Shown here in pieces: positions 45,971-60,100 of a stretch of DNA of 64,000 nucleotides (the stretch's first letter is position 1; every line of letters begins with the position of its first letter). The stretch comes from Megalonaias nervosa (lineage: Eukaryota; Mollusca; Bivalvia; Unionida; Unionidae), in the NCBI GenBank assembly GCA_016617855.1, contig JAECUM010012887.1, positions 1 through 64,000 on the forward strand, read 5' to 3'. The notes beneath the pieces were generated by a model, which was not told where the DNA came from, made no database searches, and saw nothing but the letters and a program-made list of their open reading frames with translations. The translations under genes and the position numbers were made by a program.

Positions 45971-47276
45971 CTGGAAGTGAAAGAAAAGGTTTTGGACTGA
46001 AAAATATGTCCTGTTTCAAACAATGGCAAAAATAAGTAATTTTTCATGCATACTTCGATCAAATTTCAGTCAAAAACAAATATACCACTGATCTAACTTC
46101 TGCCTATTATTAAATGTGAAGCACACTATCAAAATATCTAGTATATGAAAATCCTCAGCTGAACTTTAATTAGGGTCACCCAACCCACAATGAAATTAAA
46201 CTTTTTACATTTTGACCCCTGCATCACTTGCGATCTTGCATGCTTGCACATAAACCTGTGTGCCACATCTGAAGGTCACTATGACATTATCAGAACATTA
46301 GACAGTTTTACACAAATTAACAACGCACAATATCAACTTCCTACTGACTGTGAGCCAGAGTAGCTCAGTAGAGTGTTGGATTCGTAATCTAATTGTCATG
46401 GGTTCAACACCTGCTCAGGCCAGAATATATCGTCTGCCTCAGTGTATCCTTGGGGAAAAGCACTTAGCATGAAATGACAAAAATAGAGTGCTGAAATACC
46501 ATTAAATAGCAATCAACCGAATTAGAGTATTGAAACACCATTAAATTCAAATTGACCAGCATAGAGTGCTGAAATACCATTAAATACCAATCAACCAATA
46601 TAGTGCTGAAATACCACTAAATAAGTCAACCAAAACAGAGTGCCGAAAAACCATTAAATACCAATCAACCAACAAATAGTGCTGAAATACCATTAAATAC
46701 CAATCAACCAACACAGAGTGCAGAAATACCATTAAATACCAATCAACCAACACAGAGTGCAGAAATACCATTAAATACCAATCAACCAACACAAAGAGTG
46801 CTGAAAAACCATTAAATACCAATCAACCAACAGAGTGCAGAAATACCATTAAATACCAATCAACCAACAAAGAGTGCTGAAATACCATTAAATACCAATC
46901 AATCAAAATAGTGCTGAAATAACATTAAATACCAATCAACCAACAAAGAGTGCTGAAATACCATTAAATACCAATCAATCAAAATAGTGCTGAAATACCA
47001 CTATATACCAATTAACTGTTAACTTAGAGTACTTAAATACCATTAAATACCAACCAATCAACACAATGCTAAAATACCATTAAATACCAACCAATCAACA
47101 CAGAATGCTAAAATACCATTAAATACCAATCAACCAGCTTAGAATGTTAAAATACTATTGAATACCAATCTACCAAAATCTTCTGACAAGAAAGGCATCA
47201 ATGATCACAAAGTGTTCAAAATACTCTCAATAGACTTTTGCGAATGGAATGAGTGACCTGTCCTGTAAGGTACAAC

Positions 47277-47334
<58 letters not shown>

Positions 47335-50300
47335 GGCTGTTACATCTAGTCTGCTATTTTCTCATTTTATCCATAAGACCAAGTCAGCTTATGGTAAGGT
47401 CCCGCAACCATGATGTGTCATGTGTCTATCAGCAATTGATATTTTCCAATTCTTATCCAACACCACTAAATCAATTTCAACCAATTTTGTCATATATCAT
47501 CCTGGCACTTAGGCCTTTCAAATTTGTACAAATGATGCCAATCCATCATCCAATAAGGCCATTATTACTAAAATGGAAAAAACTTTTAATAGGTTTCTCC
47601 TAGAAACTGCTAAACACCATTTTACCAAATATAACAGAAAGCATTCCGGCAGGCCTTCCAAATTTAAACAAATGAAGCTGATCCACCATCAAATATAGCC
47701 ACTGTTACTAAAAATAGAAGGTAATAACTTCCACATCAACAGGATTATTCCTGAGACTTACAGTAAAAAATGTACAAAATTTTGTAGAATTGCAGAACAA
47801 CATAAATTAACCAATATGAAATGTATAGGCTAAATCTGGTTTTTTTGTTGGTAACAGTGATCTTGGCTTTGAAGCTATTTCCTTGGACTAAGTGGAAGAC
47901 ATGTACCATGGTGTACTGAAATCTGTTCACTACAACTAAAGTTATCATTTAAAAACCTTACCTTGTGTAACACTTGGAAGTTTTTGCCTCATGTAACATT
48001 TGGGACTTTTGCCTCATGTAACACTTGGAATTTCCAACCTCATGTAACATTTGGGACTTTTACCTCATGTAACACTTGGAATTTCCAACCTCATGAAACA
48101 TTTGGAACTTTTTACCTCTTGTAACTCTTGGAACTTCTTACTTCATGTAACCCTTGGAAGTTTCTTACCTTGTGTAACACTTGGAAGTATTTAGCTCATG
48201 TAACACTTAGAACTTCCTACCTTATGTAACACTAGAAACTTCTTACCTCATGTAACACTTGGAACTCCTTACCTCATGTAACACTAGGAACTCCTTACCT
48301 CATGTAACACTTGGAACTCCTTACCTCATGTAACACTTGGAACTCCTTACATCATTTAACGCTTGGAACTTCTTACCTCATGTAACACTTGGAACTCCTT
48401 ACCTCATGTAACATTAGGAACTCCTTACCTCATGTAACACTTGGAAGTCTGTGTCAGCTCATTGTACAACACATAGCCAGGTTTACACCTGAACAACACA
48501 GAGGAGGGGTGTATTGACACAACCTTTCTTGTCGATAGCTGCAAATGATACATAGCAGTGTCATGAGAATACTGAAAACATAAAATTACATGCTTTGTTC
48601 CAATCAGCAGAAAGAACAAGTCAGAAATTGCATAGTGATACTTCGAGGTTATTATGCCAGATCAAATGAGTTCTTTCCCTTAACTCAGAACAAAAAATGA
48701 CTATACTAGCCAAAAAGTGTTTAGGAATCCCAGGTAAATCCATTTTTTCTTGTTAACTGTTCAATACTGACAGCATCTCTGATATTCTTAAAACATCAAA
48801 CTTCAACTTTGGTAACTACTGGGAAACTATTTTCTTATGTTTGAGTTAACATGTTCACAAGATACGTGTCTGATTGGCACTTTTTTTTAATCTAGAACCA
48901 ACCAGATATTATAGGATATCTTTCAGTGAAAACTTCATCATGTATCCACAACTATCTGTTCAGGGGAAAAGCTAAAACACGATTTTCAAGATGGCCATTA
49001 GAGCGATAATACTAGATTTTCATTTAGGACGATCCAATCATCATATGAAGTCTTTAACTGAAAAAAATGTTGATACAGCCATCCATTCAGAATAAGTAGT
49101 AATAAGATTTTCAAAATACAAAATATTTAGATATCTGAGGGGATGTCCAAAAGGAACCATTTTTACTCTGGAGAAACAAGACGTCACAAGTCTTTTACTG
49201 AATATCCCATATCAATACAACCACCGATTCAGAAGAAGTGATAACTTTCAAGATTAATGCTATGGTGACAATAATGGCTGTTTGACGAGCACAATTCTGA
49301 TTTAAGTTAAAAACCCAATGCCAATAAGACCATTGGTTCAGGAGGAATAGCAATAATGAGAGTTTCAAGATGGCCACTGGGTTGGCAACATCGCTTTCTC
49401 TTCATGGAAGGCAAATTTTTGAAACAAAAAGGCAGCTTGTTCACCTTAGAATGATATCCAGAGTAGAGAAAACAATTTCTGAAGTAAAACTTGCTTCTTT
49501 GGGATAAAACATGATTCTTCAATAATACTTTGTCAATCACAATACATTATGAGCACTTCCACTGTCTTTAATCCAGCCTTTCCAAATGAAAAGACATCTA
49601 TGTTTATTGGCTTGCTTTAATATTAAAGGTGCTAAAAATGTCATTAGGAGTGGTCTCCCCTTAGAGGGACTGGTGCCAACTGTCATCATTCATTATTTTA
49701 TAGTGAAGCACAAGCACACACTCTTCCATGGATGTAACAGCAGGCTGGAGGTGGTACCCATATTATTACTGAGTAAGCATTATTTAAGAAACATATTTTA
49801 ATTTGAAAATTTGTTTGTTTCTTCAAATGGATTACCTGATCATAATATGGTAGGATAATAGGTAATTAATTATACCTCCTTACCCTGGAGTTTGCCATGG
49901 CACTGGTCTCCTATAGTCTGAATATACCTCCCCATTTGTTTGTACCACCTATTGATTTCAATAACAGAAATCTTTAATGTGATAAAGTGCACAGAACTTA
50001 GTCAATTCATTCATTTATTTATAATTTCTAACATGACTGTGACCAGAGTGTCCCTAACACTATCATTCTCTGCACCTTTCATGCTAAACAGACTTTCCAC
50101 ACTAACAAGGCGCCATATTGCATACACTATGGGCAAGTCTCTTTTCCTCATACAACATCGTGATGTAGTTCATCCTATTTGGTAACTGATGGATAATTCC
50201 ATAAATTACTATAATTTTGAGTTAAATCTCTTTGGAAACATGACCTTTGCTTGATTCGACATTGTAAATATCAGAAGTAGATGGCGTAGTATTTTCCATC

Positions 50301-53300
50301 TATGTACATACATGTGTATGCATGCATGCACCCCTTCATTGAAAAAGGATTTGTCCAGGAACTGGAGAAGACTGGTGAGCATGTTCATCTTTTACAATGA
50401 AAACTTCCATTTGGTTATAATCAGGTTTGAAAATATAAATCAATAAATAAACTGGTTAAGTTGTGTGCATCTTTTATCTCATTTGTGCTTTTTATTTTCT
50501 AAATCGGTATGGGGTACAAACAAATGGGGAGGTATATTCAGACTATGATATTTGTAGTAGCCTCAAGTCTTGTGAAAGGTAGTGGAAAAGGATAACACAG
50601 AATGATGGAGCCATATGGTCCTACAAAACTGCTTAGGAGCCTTGGATGGTAGCCTGTTGAGCTGCTGATATCGATACTTCCACGCTAAATGAAACCATCT
50701 GAGATGAAAGGTAGCTCAAAAAACAGAGCTGGAAAATGTCCTGTCAGACGTCCATACCATCGTTATATTAATATCAGAGAGCAGTTTTGCTCGAGCATGA
50801 TGCTGGTAGTAACTGCCATGACATCATAAAATGAGAAGTGCAAGAAATTCATTAGGTCATGGGGGAAGTCTTTGTAGGCTGAGAGGATAACTCAACAAAT
50901 CCATGGCAAAAAAAGGCTTTGGGGAAAATACTATCCTTGCCTTTGAATGGTGAAAACAAGTGAGATCTTCCTCTTCTGATCAGTTCAGTTACCACCTCAA
51001 TGTACTGAAAGATTCCTGAAGACACTTGCAAAGAAAGGTCCACTGAAGAAAGAAATTTCAAAATGAAAGAATGATTTCCCATGAATGGGACCATGTTCTT
51101 GGCAATGAAGCCAATGGACATCATGACAGCATACAAGCCATTATGATGGACCTGCAAAGAAGTTCAGTCAACTTGCATGAATTTTATTTATTTTGCTTGC
51201 TAAGGCTACTGACAAGGAGGCAGGTTTTGTATGAAAGAAGAGTCAGTGAGGCTTTGGACAGTTTAACCTCATCTAAACCCAAAGTCTGCACCATTTTGGG
51301 CAAAGGGCCAAGTCCCACATTAGAGATAAATCAAAACTGGATAGAAGGTCAGAAGGGTCTTAGTTCTGGCCCTTTTCTTCTCCCATGATGACGAAAAAAT
51401 GTCAGAAATCATGGATAATAGCCTTTTGACAATGATTGGGGCTATCTTATCCTCAAAAAAGCCACATCAGAAGTTTGTGATTTGTGGTGCAGAGGAGTGA
51501 TGTTTATCTGCTCACACCACTGACAGAAAAAATTCCCAAAAGAGATTTTTAAATTGATGGGATTTTTGCTCGAGCAATTATTCCACCACTCTTCTGCAGA
51601 AATATTTTCTAAGGGCTTGGCAAATATGAGTCATGCATGGCTTCATTAGCCAAAGAGTAAACCCTGGTGGTAGGTTTCCACTTCAGGCATACTTTAGGGG
51701 TAATTCATATGGTATACAAAAATGGGGCTCTGAGCTGGAAGCAGCAATGGAATTAGAAAGTAAGACTTGAGCTGCTCTGTTTTGTGCACAAACCTTGCAT
51801 GAGAATGATTTCTTGGAATGTCAGTTGTCAAAGGTCTCAGTGGTGGGATCTATGCTATGCTCCTAACTTGTTGAAAGATACAGACCAGATTGAGCATAGA
51901 ACCAATAGCTACAACTTTGAAAAACTAGTAGTTGTGTGTTCTGGAAGGGTTTCCAGTCCATGTATCTGGAAAACAGCTTCAACATGGCATGCCAATGGAA
52001 AACTGGCAAGTGAGAATTGTAAAAGGCCAGGGAGAAGCTGGAAATGTCATTATAAGAAGTAGGGCCTGTTATGTTAGGGTCTTTAAAAGTGCAAGATGCC
52101 TGCAGTTGAACCAGACTATAACTGTTTGAATGCTGGGTGGGGTGGGGGGTTACAATGTCAATGGATGCAGAAATTCTATAAGAGGCCATCAATGGAGCAG
52201 GAGGAAAGGGTAGAATTATGGGGGCTGCAGATGAATAACTTACATGAAAACCTGGAAGGGTGAATCTACCTTGGACATTGTTGAATCAAGTGGAAAATAA
52301 GGGGCTTGCAATCAACTATCTTCAGTGTCAAAAGGTGTGGGTAAAAGAGAAGCCTTCAGCGATGACATCAAAGGCTGAACAGGGAAAGAAGGTTATCAAG
52401 GACATGAACTAAGCAGGGACTCCATTCATATTTTGAATAAGTAATTTCCAAGCAATGGCTCAGAGCATCACTGCTAGTCTCAAATGGGTACCATCTAACT
52501 GGGGAAGGAAAATCACCATAACCAGTACTGTGCAATGTGATATAACTTGGTCTTTTGATGGAATGGCACACAACTGGTCCATGTTACCCTCAATGGTCCA
52601 GAACTAATTATTATGGGAAGGCTGATCAATCAATCTAGGGCCAGTTGTCATATGCATCAATGATAAAACAAGGGCTGAAAGTGGCATGACTATATGTTGG
52701 ATGCCACTGGCCTAACAGATCTGGACTGGGTATATTAGGATGGCCAATCACCATACACAGAGTTACTACAAAGGACATTAAGCCATGTTAATGCCTGCAC
52801 TGGAGTGAACAAGGTTTTAAAAAAAATGGCTAAAACATCACATCCCAAGGTTAAGTACTGGCCAGAAGCGGGAGGTAAGTACAGTGTGCAGTTCTTAAGG
52901 GCTGGTACATATTGGCTTCTGTTCCACAATGGTACTAGCCCCGACATTTGTGCAGTGCTAGTATAAACAGAGGAGAGTAATGGCAATGTGGATAAAGTAT
53001 ATGCCAGTTTTCAGTGGAGAAGGGAGGGTCATCAGCAGTAAAATATGTAGAGTCTTCTTCTTCATCAATGGCCTCAACAGACTGCAATTTTTGGAAGTTC
53101 ACTAGCAAAGCGGTATCAGTATGATGGCTGACAGCATTCTTGTTGGACTGTTTTCTGGCTCTATCACTTGCCTGGCAGAATTATTTCACTGAAAATATTG
53201 CTTGTCTGCCCTCCAAACAAACTAAAATCTTATAACACGTCTGACTGGGACCCATATCATAATGCAGTAGGGGAGACAATCTTATGGCAACTTATACTGC

Positions 53301-54148
53301 TTGCAAGCACCACATCTAATTCTACTCATAGCCACTTATAATTAGAGAGGAAAAAAACAATGGCATATCCAGGCAAAATCAACCACGCACTTGACTTAGT
53401 TTATATGCTAAGAAAGAAATAAATGTTAAAAATGATCTTAATTCAGAGAATAAATGATTTTCTGGAAATAAGTTGCAACAAGGTCGAGTACTGAGATACA
53501 GAGTAAGCACTAGTAACTTTTCAAACAAAGAATTAAGACAGCACTGTACTGCTGACTGTACACTGTACTGCTAACTGTACAATGAAAAAGACAATTATGA
53601 TGCGAAATATTTGTCTACAATAACAACAGAGGGAAATTCATTGTAAGATTCCTCTTGTGATGAGAAGACTCTTTGGGTTTTTCAAACTTGAGAAAGAGCA
53701 CAAAATTTGTAAGAATTTCTTGAGGCCTCTAAAGAAGCATGCTGCCATGACACAAACAGATGAGATTACTGACTAATGGGCACAGGCAACTAATTCAGTC
53801 TCATAGACCATACTATTAATATGTGGCCAAATTACTTTTCTTTGATGGTAAGATCAGCAAAATCATGCTTACATTTTATGAATGATCTATTCAACAGCTA
53901 ACTTTGAAAAATAATATGTTGTGCATCTCATTTTTGAAAAAACATTTCTTGCAGGAGCCCACTATAAAATCTAGTTCTGTTTACATCCAGTAGTACCTGT
54001 GTGGAAACAGTGATAGAATAAAAGTAGTTGCAGATTCTAAGCAGTAATGTGTACAATTTACCCATATGCAGGCTTCTTCTGAAAAATTATGTTAAATTTT
54101 CCTGTAATTATTTCCAGCCAATAAGTGAACTTAATTTTTTTAAATAAA

Positions 54149-54196
<48 letters not shown>

Positions 54197-57100
54197 CAGA
54201 AATAATTTGCTAAGTTTGACAAAATATGGAAAAATTCTATCGTTTAATACCAACTTTAGTATAAAATCTGTACATTTTTCATTCCAAGAATTTAATAACT
54301 GCAATCATATAGTTTCACTTTTAAAACCAAGAACTGTTAATCAAACATTTGTGTGATCAAATTTATGACAGACAGGTTTTGGTGGACACACTAATAGAGC
54401 TGCTGATAAAATGGGTGAGAAGGAGTTTATGAATATTTTATCAGTTTTATTTTCCACTGGGTGTATCTGCTGCTATTCAATTCCCATAGACAGTAACATA
54501 AATATTTGGCAAAATTAATATTCTTTTGATGTAAGATTGACAAATCATGCTTATAAACCCAAAAGATGTCATTGACTGGATCTGCAAGGTGGTGGAATGA
54601 CTCCTAATGAATTATGACTGGACAATTTCTCTGAAGAAATGCAGCATCAGGTTTATGACTGATTCTAATAGTCTTGACTGATTCGAACAGTCTGACTGAA
54701 TCTAATAGTCTGATTCTAATAGTCTGACTGATTCTAATAGTTGATTCTAATAGTCTGACTGAATCTAAAAGTCTGATTCTAATAGTGTGACTGATATTAA
54801 GTCTGACTGATTCTAATAGTTGATTCTAATAGTCTGACTGATTCTAATAGTCTGACTGAATCTAATAGTTTGATTCTAATAGTGTGACTGATTTTAAGTC
54901 TGACTGATTCTAATAGTTGATTCTAATATTCTGACTGATTCTAATAGTTGATTCTAATAGTATGACTGATTCTAATAATTGATTCTAATAGTCTGACTGA
55001 TTCTAATAGTTGATTCTAATATTCTGACTGATTCTAATAGTTGATTCTAATAGTCTGACTGATTCTAAGTCTGACTGATTCTAATAGTTGATTCTAATAG
55101 TCTGACTGATTCTAATAGTGTGACTGAATCTAATAGTTTGATTCTAATAGTCTGACTGATTTTAAGTCTGACTGATTCTAATAGTTGATTCTAATAGTCT
55201 GACTGATTCTAATAGTTGATTCCAATATTCTGATTCTAATAGTTGATTCTAATATTCTGATTCTAATAGTTGATTCTAATAGTCTGACTGATTCTAATAG
55301 TTGATTCTAATATTCTGACTGATTCTAATAGTTGATTCTAATAGTCTGATTCTAAGTCTGACTGATTCTAATAGTTGATTCTAATAGTCTGATTCTAGTA
55401 GTTGATTCTAATAGTCTGACTGATTCTAAGTCTGACTGATTCTAATGGTTGATTCTAATAGTCTGACTGATTCTAATAGTTGATTCTAATAGTCTGATTC
55501 TAATAGTTGATTCTAATAGTCTGACTGAATCTAATAATCTGATTCTAATAGTCTGATTCTAACAGTGTGACAGATTCTAATAGTCTGACATATTCTAATA
55601 GTGTATCAGATGGATCTGTGCAGTGTAGCATTAGTACTTACAGTAACATATTCTCCCTCTCTCTGCAACTCAGCTGCACTCATGAAGAATCCAGCAGTCA
55701 AGCACTTTCTGTAAAGGAGGAACAGATGCTTGCTGGGCTTATGTGAACCCCATTCATTGGAACTGTGTACATACTTAAGGTTGCAATGCATGCGAGTGAT
55801 TCAACTTTGACCACTGATTTGGAAATGACCAACAATGAAATATGGTTTAAGTCATATCATCCTCAAATTTTTGTACAACTCTTTATCTTTACATATTTAG
55901 AACATACCTTTAGTTTGCACCATATAGCCAGTATTGTACTGACATGCCATTAAACCCTAATACATACATACCTATGTAATAATTTATCACTAAAACAATG
56001 ACGTTCCTGCACACAATTTGACATTCACTGTACAATCTGTCACACAGAAATAAATATATAAAAAAACTGGAAGGTTTAATGTCTGGATGTGAATTTTTCT
56101 AAAGCATTGCTTCAAAGAGGTATAAATGGGAAATTTTTACCCATTTCAAATTCAGTGTAAATATATGCTGACACATACAGGGATGACAAAATGATTTTTC
56201 ACTGTATAACAAGTTCTGGTATTGTTCTAGCAACTACTATTTATGCCATGACATCATCACAAGCATTCATATCTGTATAATTTACACTGAAACCCCAAAA
56301 ATGTAAGAAATAAATTTTGCTGACAAGTACATTGTAAGTATATTTTCATATTTATTGCAGTTAATGTTATATTTTTATTTATCTTAAACTGAAAACCAGT
56401 TTATTACCTATGCATTTTTTATTTTATTCTCAAGCAATAAGATTTTCAAATGAGCCACTGTGGCAGCCACATCCATGCAAGATTGGCACCATTTTCATTT
56501 AGGACAAACTAGAAAACTTTGGTGAAAAACCCAATCCAGTATGATCCATTCAGCAGAATTAGTGACAAGATTTCAATATGTCCATTCTGGCAGCCACACT
56601 GGATGTCAGCAGGACACCATTTTCATTTAGGACCAATTAGACATCATATCAAGTCTTCTAGTGAAAACCCTTATGACCATCAATACTTTAGTAGGAATAA
56701 TAAGATTTTCAAAATGGCCATCATGATGGCCATATGGGATGTTAAACCAGCATCATTTTCATTCAAGACTAACTAGATACTGCAAGAAGTCTTCTGATGA
56801 AAATGCCATGTCATAATGACCTTCAATTTAGGAGGAATAGCGACAAAAAAATATTTTCAGGATGGATGCCATGGCACCATTTTCATTCCAGACCAATTAG
56901 ATATCACAATTAGTCTTCAAATGAAAAAAATTGTGGATCTGACTTTCCACCTAGGAGGATTAGCAGTAAGACAGCCAAAGTGGCAGCCATATTAGATATC
57001 ATATTGGCACATTGTTAAGACCAACTAAACACCATAAGAAGTCCAGTCAAGACCCTGTGCTTATATTACTCTCCCATCTGAAGGAGCATCCATAACAAAA

Positions 57101-60100
57101 TTTTTAATATGGCTTGCTGTGGTGGCCATTCAGGATGTCAGACCACACCATCTTCATTTCGGACCAACTAGACATCATAAGAAGTCTTTCAGCAAAAGTC
57201 CCTTGTTGGTTCATAACCATCCATTCAGGAAGTATAGGGATAACATTTCAAGATGGCTGCTCTGGCACCAATACTGGATGTCAGAGCAGCAGACTAACTG
57301 GACTTTGGGATGTTTGTGTGTGTGTTAAGCTTTATGACAAGCCTCCAAACAGTTTAGGAGGAGTAGCGATAACAAACTTGTGCAAATGGACAGACAGACA
57401 TCCAATGAAAAATGATGGATGACAAACGATGAACAATGGACATCAGGCCATCACACAATCTCTTTAGGTCTATGAACAGTAGAGTTACAGAAGATGATAT
57501 ATATGATAGTCAAAATGCAAATGGAAAATATATGGAATGCAAAATGAATGTAAATGAAATGCAAACATGACTGGAATGGAAATTAAAAATACAAGGAATG
57601 CAGAATGAATCTAAATGAAATGCAAACATGACTGGAATACAAATGGAAAATACATGGAATGCAGAAGGAATGTAAATGAAATGCAAACAAAATACAGATT
57701 TTGTAAATAACCCATTTCAGCCTTGTATTTTTTGTAGCTCTAATGAAAATGCTGCATTAAAACATTCATCTCAAATATATGTAGTTATTTCTTAGATTAC
57801 CTCAGCTTTTCATTGGTATCAGAATTTACCTTTTCAAAAGAATCCTTGTTTTTACTAATACACTGCCACATAGTCTTTAATTTGAAAACACAGGTAAAGC
57901 ATTATGCTGTACGTCATGCAAAAATACAATATTTATTAATGTTACAATTCAATATATTAATTAATTATATACAGTAGTCCCCCTCTTGACCAGCGGCCAC
58001 TCACTCCTTATGGCCAGAATCCGACGGCACCGACGAATTTGTGTTCAAAAGCACCCCTCACGAAAGGCCACCCCGCTAATGCGACCAGCGGCCAGCATGT
58101 TAGTGCAAAAATATAATATTTACCCCTCACAAGCAGCCACATTTTATTTTGTAATATGTATCCAGAACCAATTTTATTCCTAACATGTGTTAAGTAATCC
58201 GATTTCTGTTTCCCAATGTCAAGTTTTCGTTACTGAAAGAAGTATTGGCTAAAGTACATGTACCACTAAGGTTAATATTATATCATTTATGCCTCACGAG
58301 AAGCCACATTTATTCCATAAAGCCGAGAAAGACTCAAATTTTAATTAATACAAAAAGGTAAGTACATGTAATCCGATTAGCCTTACTGCTGTGTTATCAT
58401 GAGATGTCCGCTTTAGTCACTCTGATAATTGTTAAGATTACAATTATTGAACAGTAGTAACAGCTGAGAAGTGGTGGTATTGATGTACAATACACAAGTC
58501 AGCGGGAAAATGGTTTGATAGTCTTTATGGCTTCCCTTAGTAAGATGTTGAGCTTGTTCACTTTCATAATTAGTGGCTATTACTAATGACAATAACTGCC
58601 AAGATTACAAATCCTAACGGCCATGAGGTGCTATTGTTCAGATCAAATCTGTGTACATATCGAAGCCGTTTTGGCTTCTCTCACTTAGTGTAAAGAAATG
58701 TAAACACATAGGGTACCAGACTGCGACTAATGAATCACATGACAAGATCGCTGCCTTTAAAAAACACATGGCATTTTGTTTAAATGCAGAAAAGTTGTTT
58801 TATCAGTCTTGTAGTTGGCAACAATGATGATTACAACCGGACATAATTGTCAAGATCATAACAGAGTCAGCATAGTCTAAAAATAGATTTTTGCAGACAC
58901 ACACAGAGAAATTAGCCTTGAACAAAACAGGGTACCAGACAAAGACCGAAAAATCATGTGACAACACATTCCTTTATGAAGAAGGCATTTTGTCCGATCT
59001 GCAAAAGTTTCATCTGCATAATTAAATCGCATTCAGTTAGCAACATCCGAATAAATCATTACCAAACATTAACATGTCATCATGTAAATGGAGATGATTA
59101 TTTTAGAAAAAAGTCGGTTATTCTACTTGAATGACATCGGGTGAGGTGGGGAGGGGGAACTTGCCGATCGATTTTAGGTAGAAAAGACTTGAATAAAACA
59201 ATTTTATGTTGAAAAGACTCGAATAAACAACACTGTAACCGATGAGGAGGTTATTCAGCAGCAGTGTGGAAAATGGAGCAAATGGAAAAAGAATTATGTA
59301 TGTACCAAGATTTAAATGAAGTTTTTGAATGGTTTTGCAATGTGCATGACAACAACAACCGCTTGCATATCACACTTATGCCAAGAATAAGAATGCATAT
59401 TCAGTTGAAATAAGAATATTATTATAACAAGAAGAACCTTTTAATAATTAACGTTACTTTTAAACGAAGATATTAAATGCTTTGAAGAATGTAGCTTTTT
59501 TATTGCGTACATTACATATACTTCTCACAAAAAATTTATTCCCCCTCTGGAAAGGCCACCCATCTTATAAGGCCACTTTCTTGGTGCAGAAGGGGTGGCC
59601 GTATAAGAGGGGGACTACTGTGTTAAAATTAATGTTTATATTTACCTCATTTTCCCTGAAGCTCTCTCACTATTTTATATGAAGGAAAAAGTCACATTTC
59701 CCCGTTTTTTATCTAATGCTAGTATGAGCCCTGGCACTGGAACATGTCAATTATCTAATCCCATCAGCTAACTTACTATTGTCTAGTGATGTGTGAGTTG
59801 AGCTCTAAGCTCATAGCTTCTCAATCCCATGCACAAACCCTTCAGCTATGAAATGTTCTGAGCCCAAATTTTGAATTTTGACTTAAAATTCAGAAAGTTT
59901 ACTGTCATTAGTTTACATAAGAAAGCTACAATTACCAACTTTCAGAATTCACAAAATATTTTTACAGTATCACCAATGTCAAAAGACTAATTGCTTTTTA
60001 AATTTAATTGAGTTCAAGATAGTTTGTAACTCTAGGGTTTGTGTTGGGCATGAAAGATATAGAATACAGGTTTCACTTAACATTTTTAATCAATACATTT

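Noticed and set aside
46353..46425. A tRNA gene on the plus strand
   Set aside because: tRNA-like boxes are present, but the sequence continues into a SINE body shared with 10133-10270.
53001..53300. Reverse transcriptase of the minus-strand retroelement
   Set aside because: I looked for the YxDD and surrounding blocks upstream of the RNase H-like piece and could not see them in any frame.
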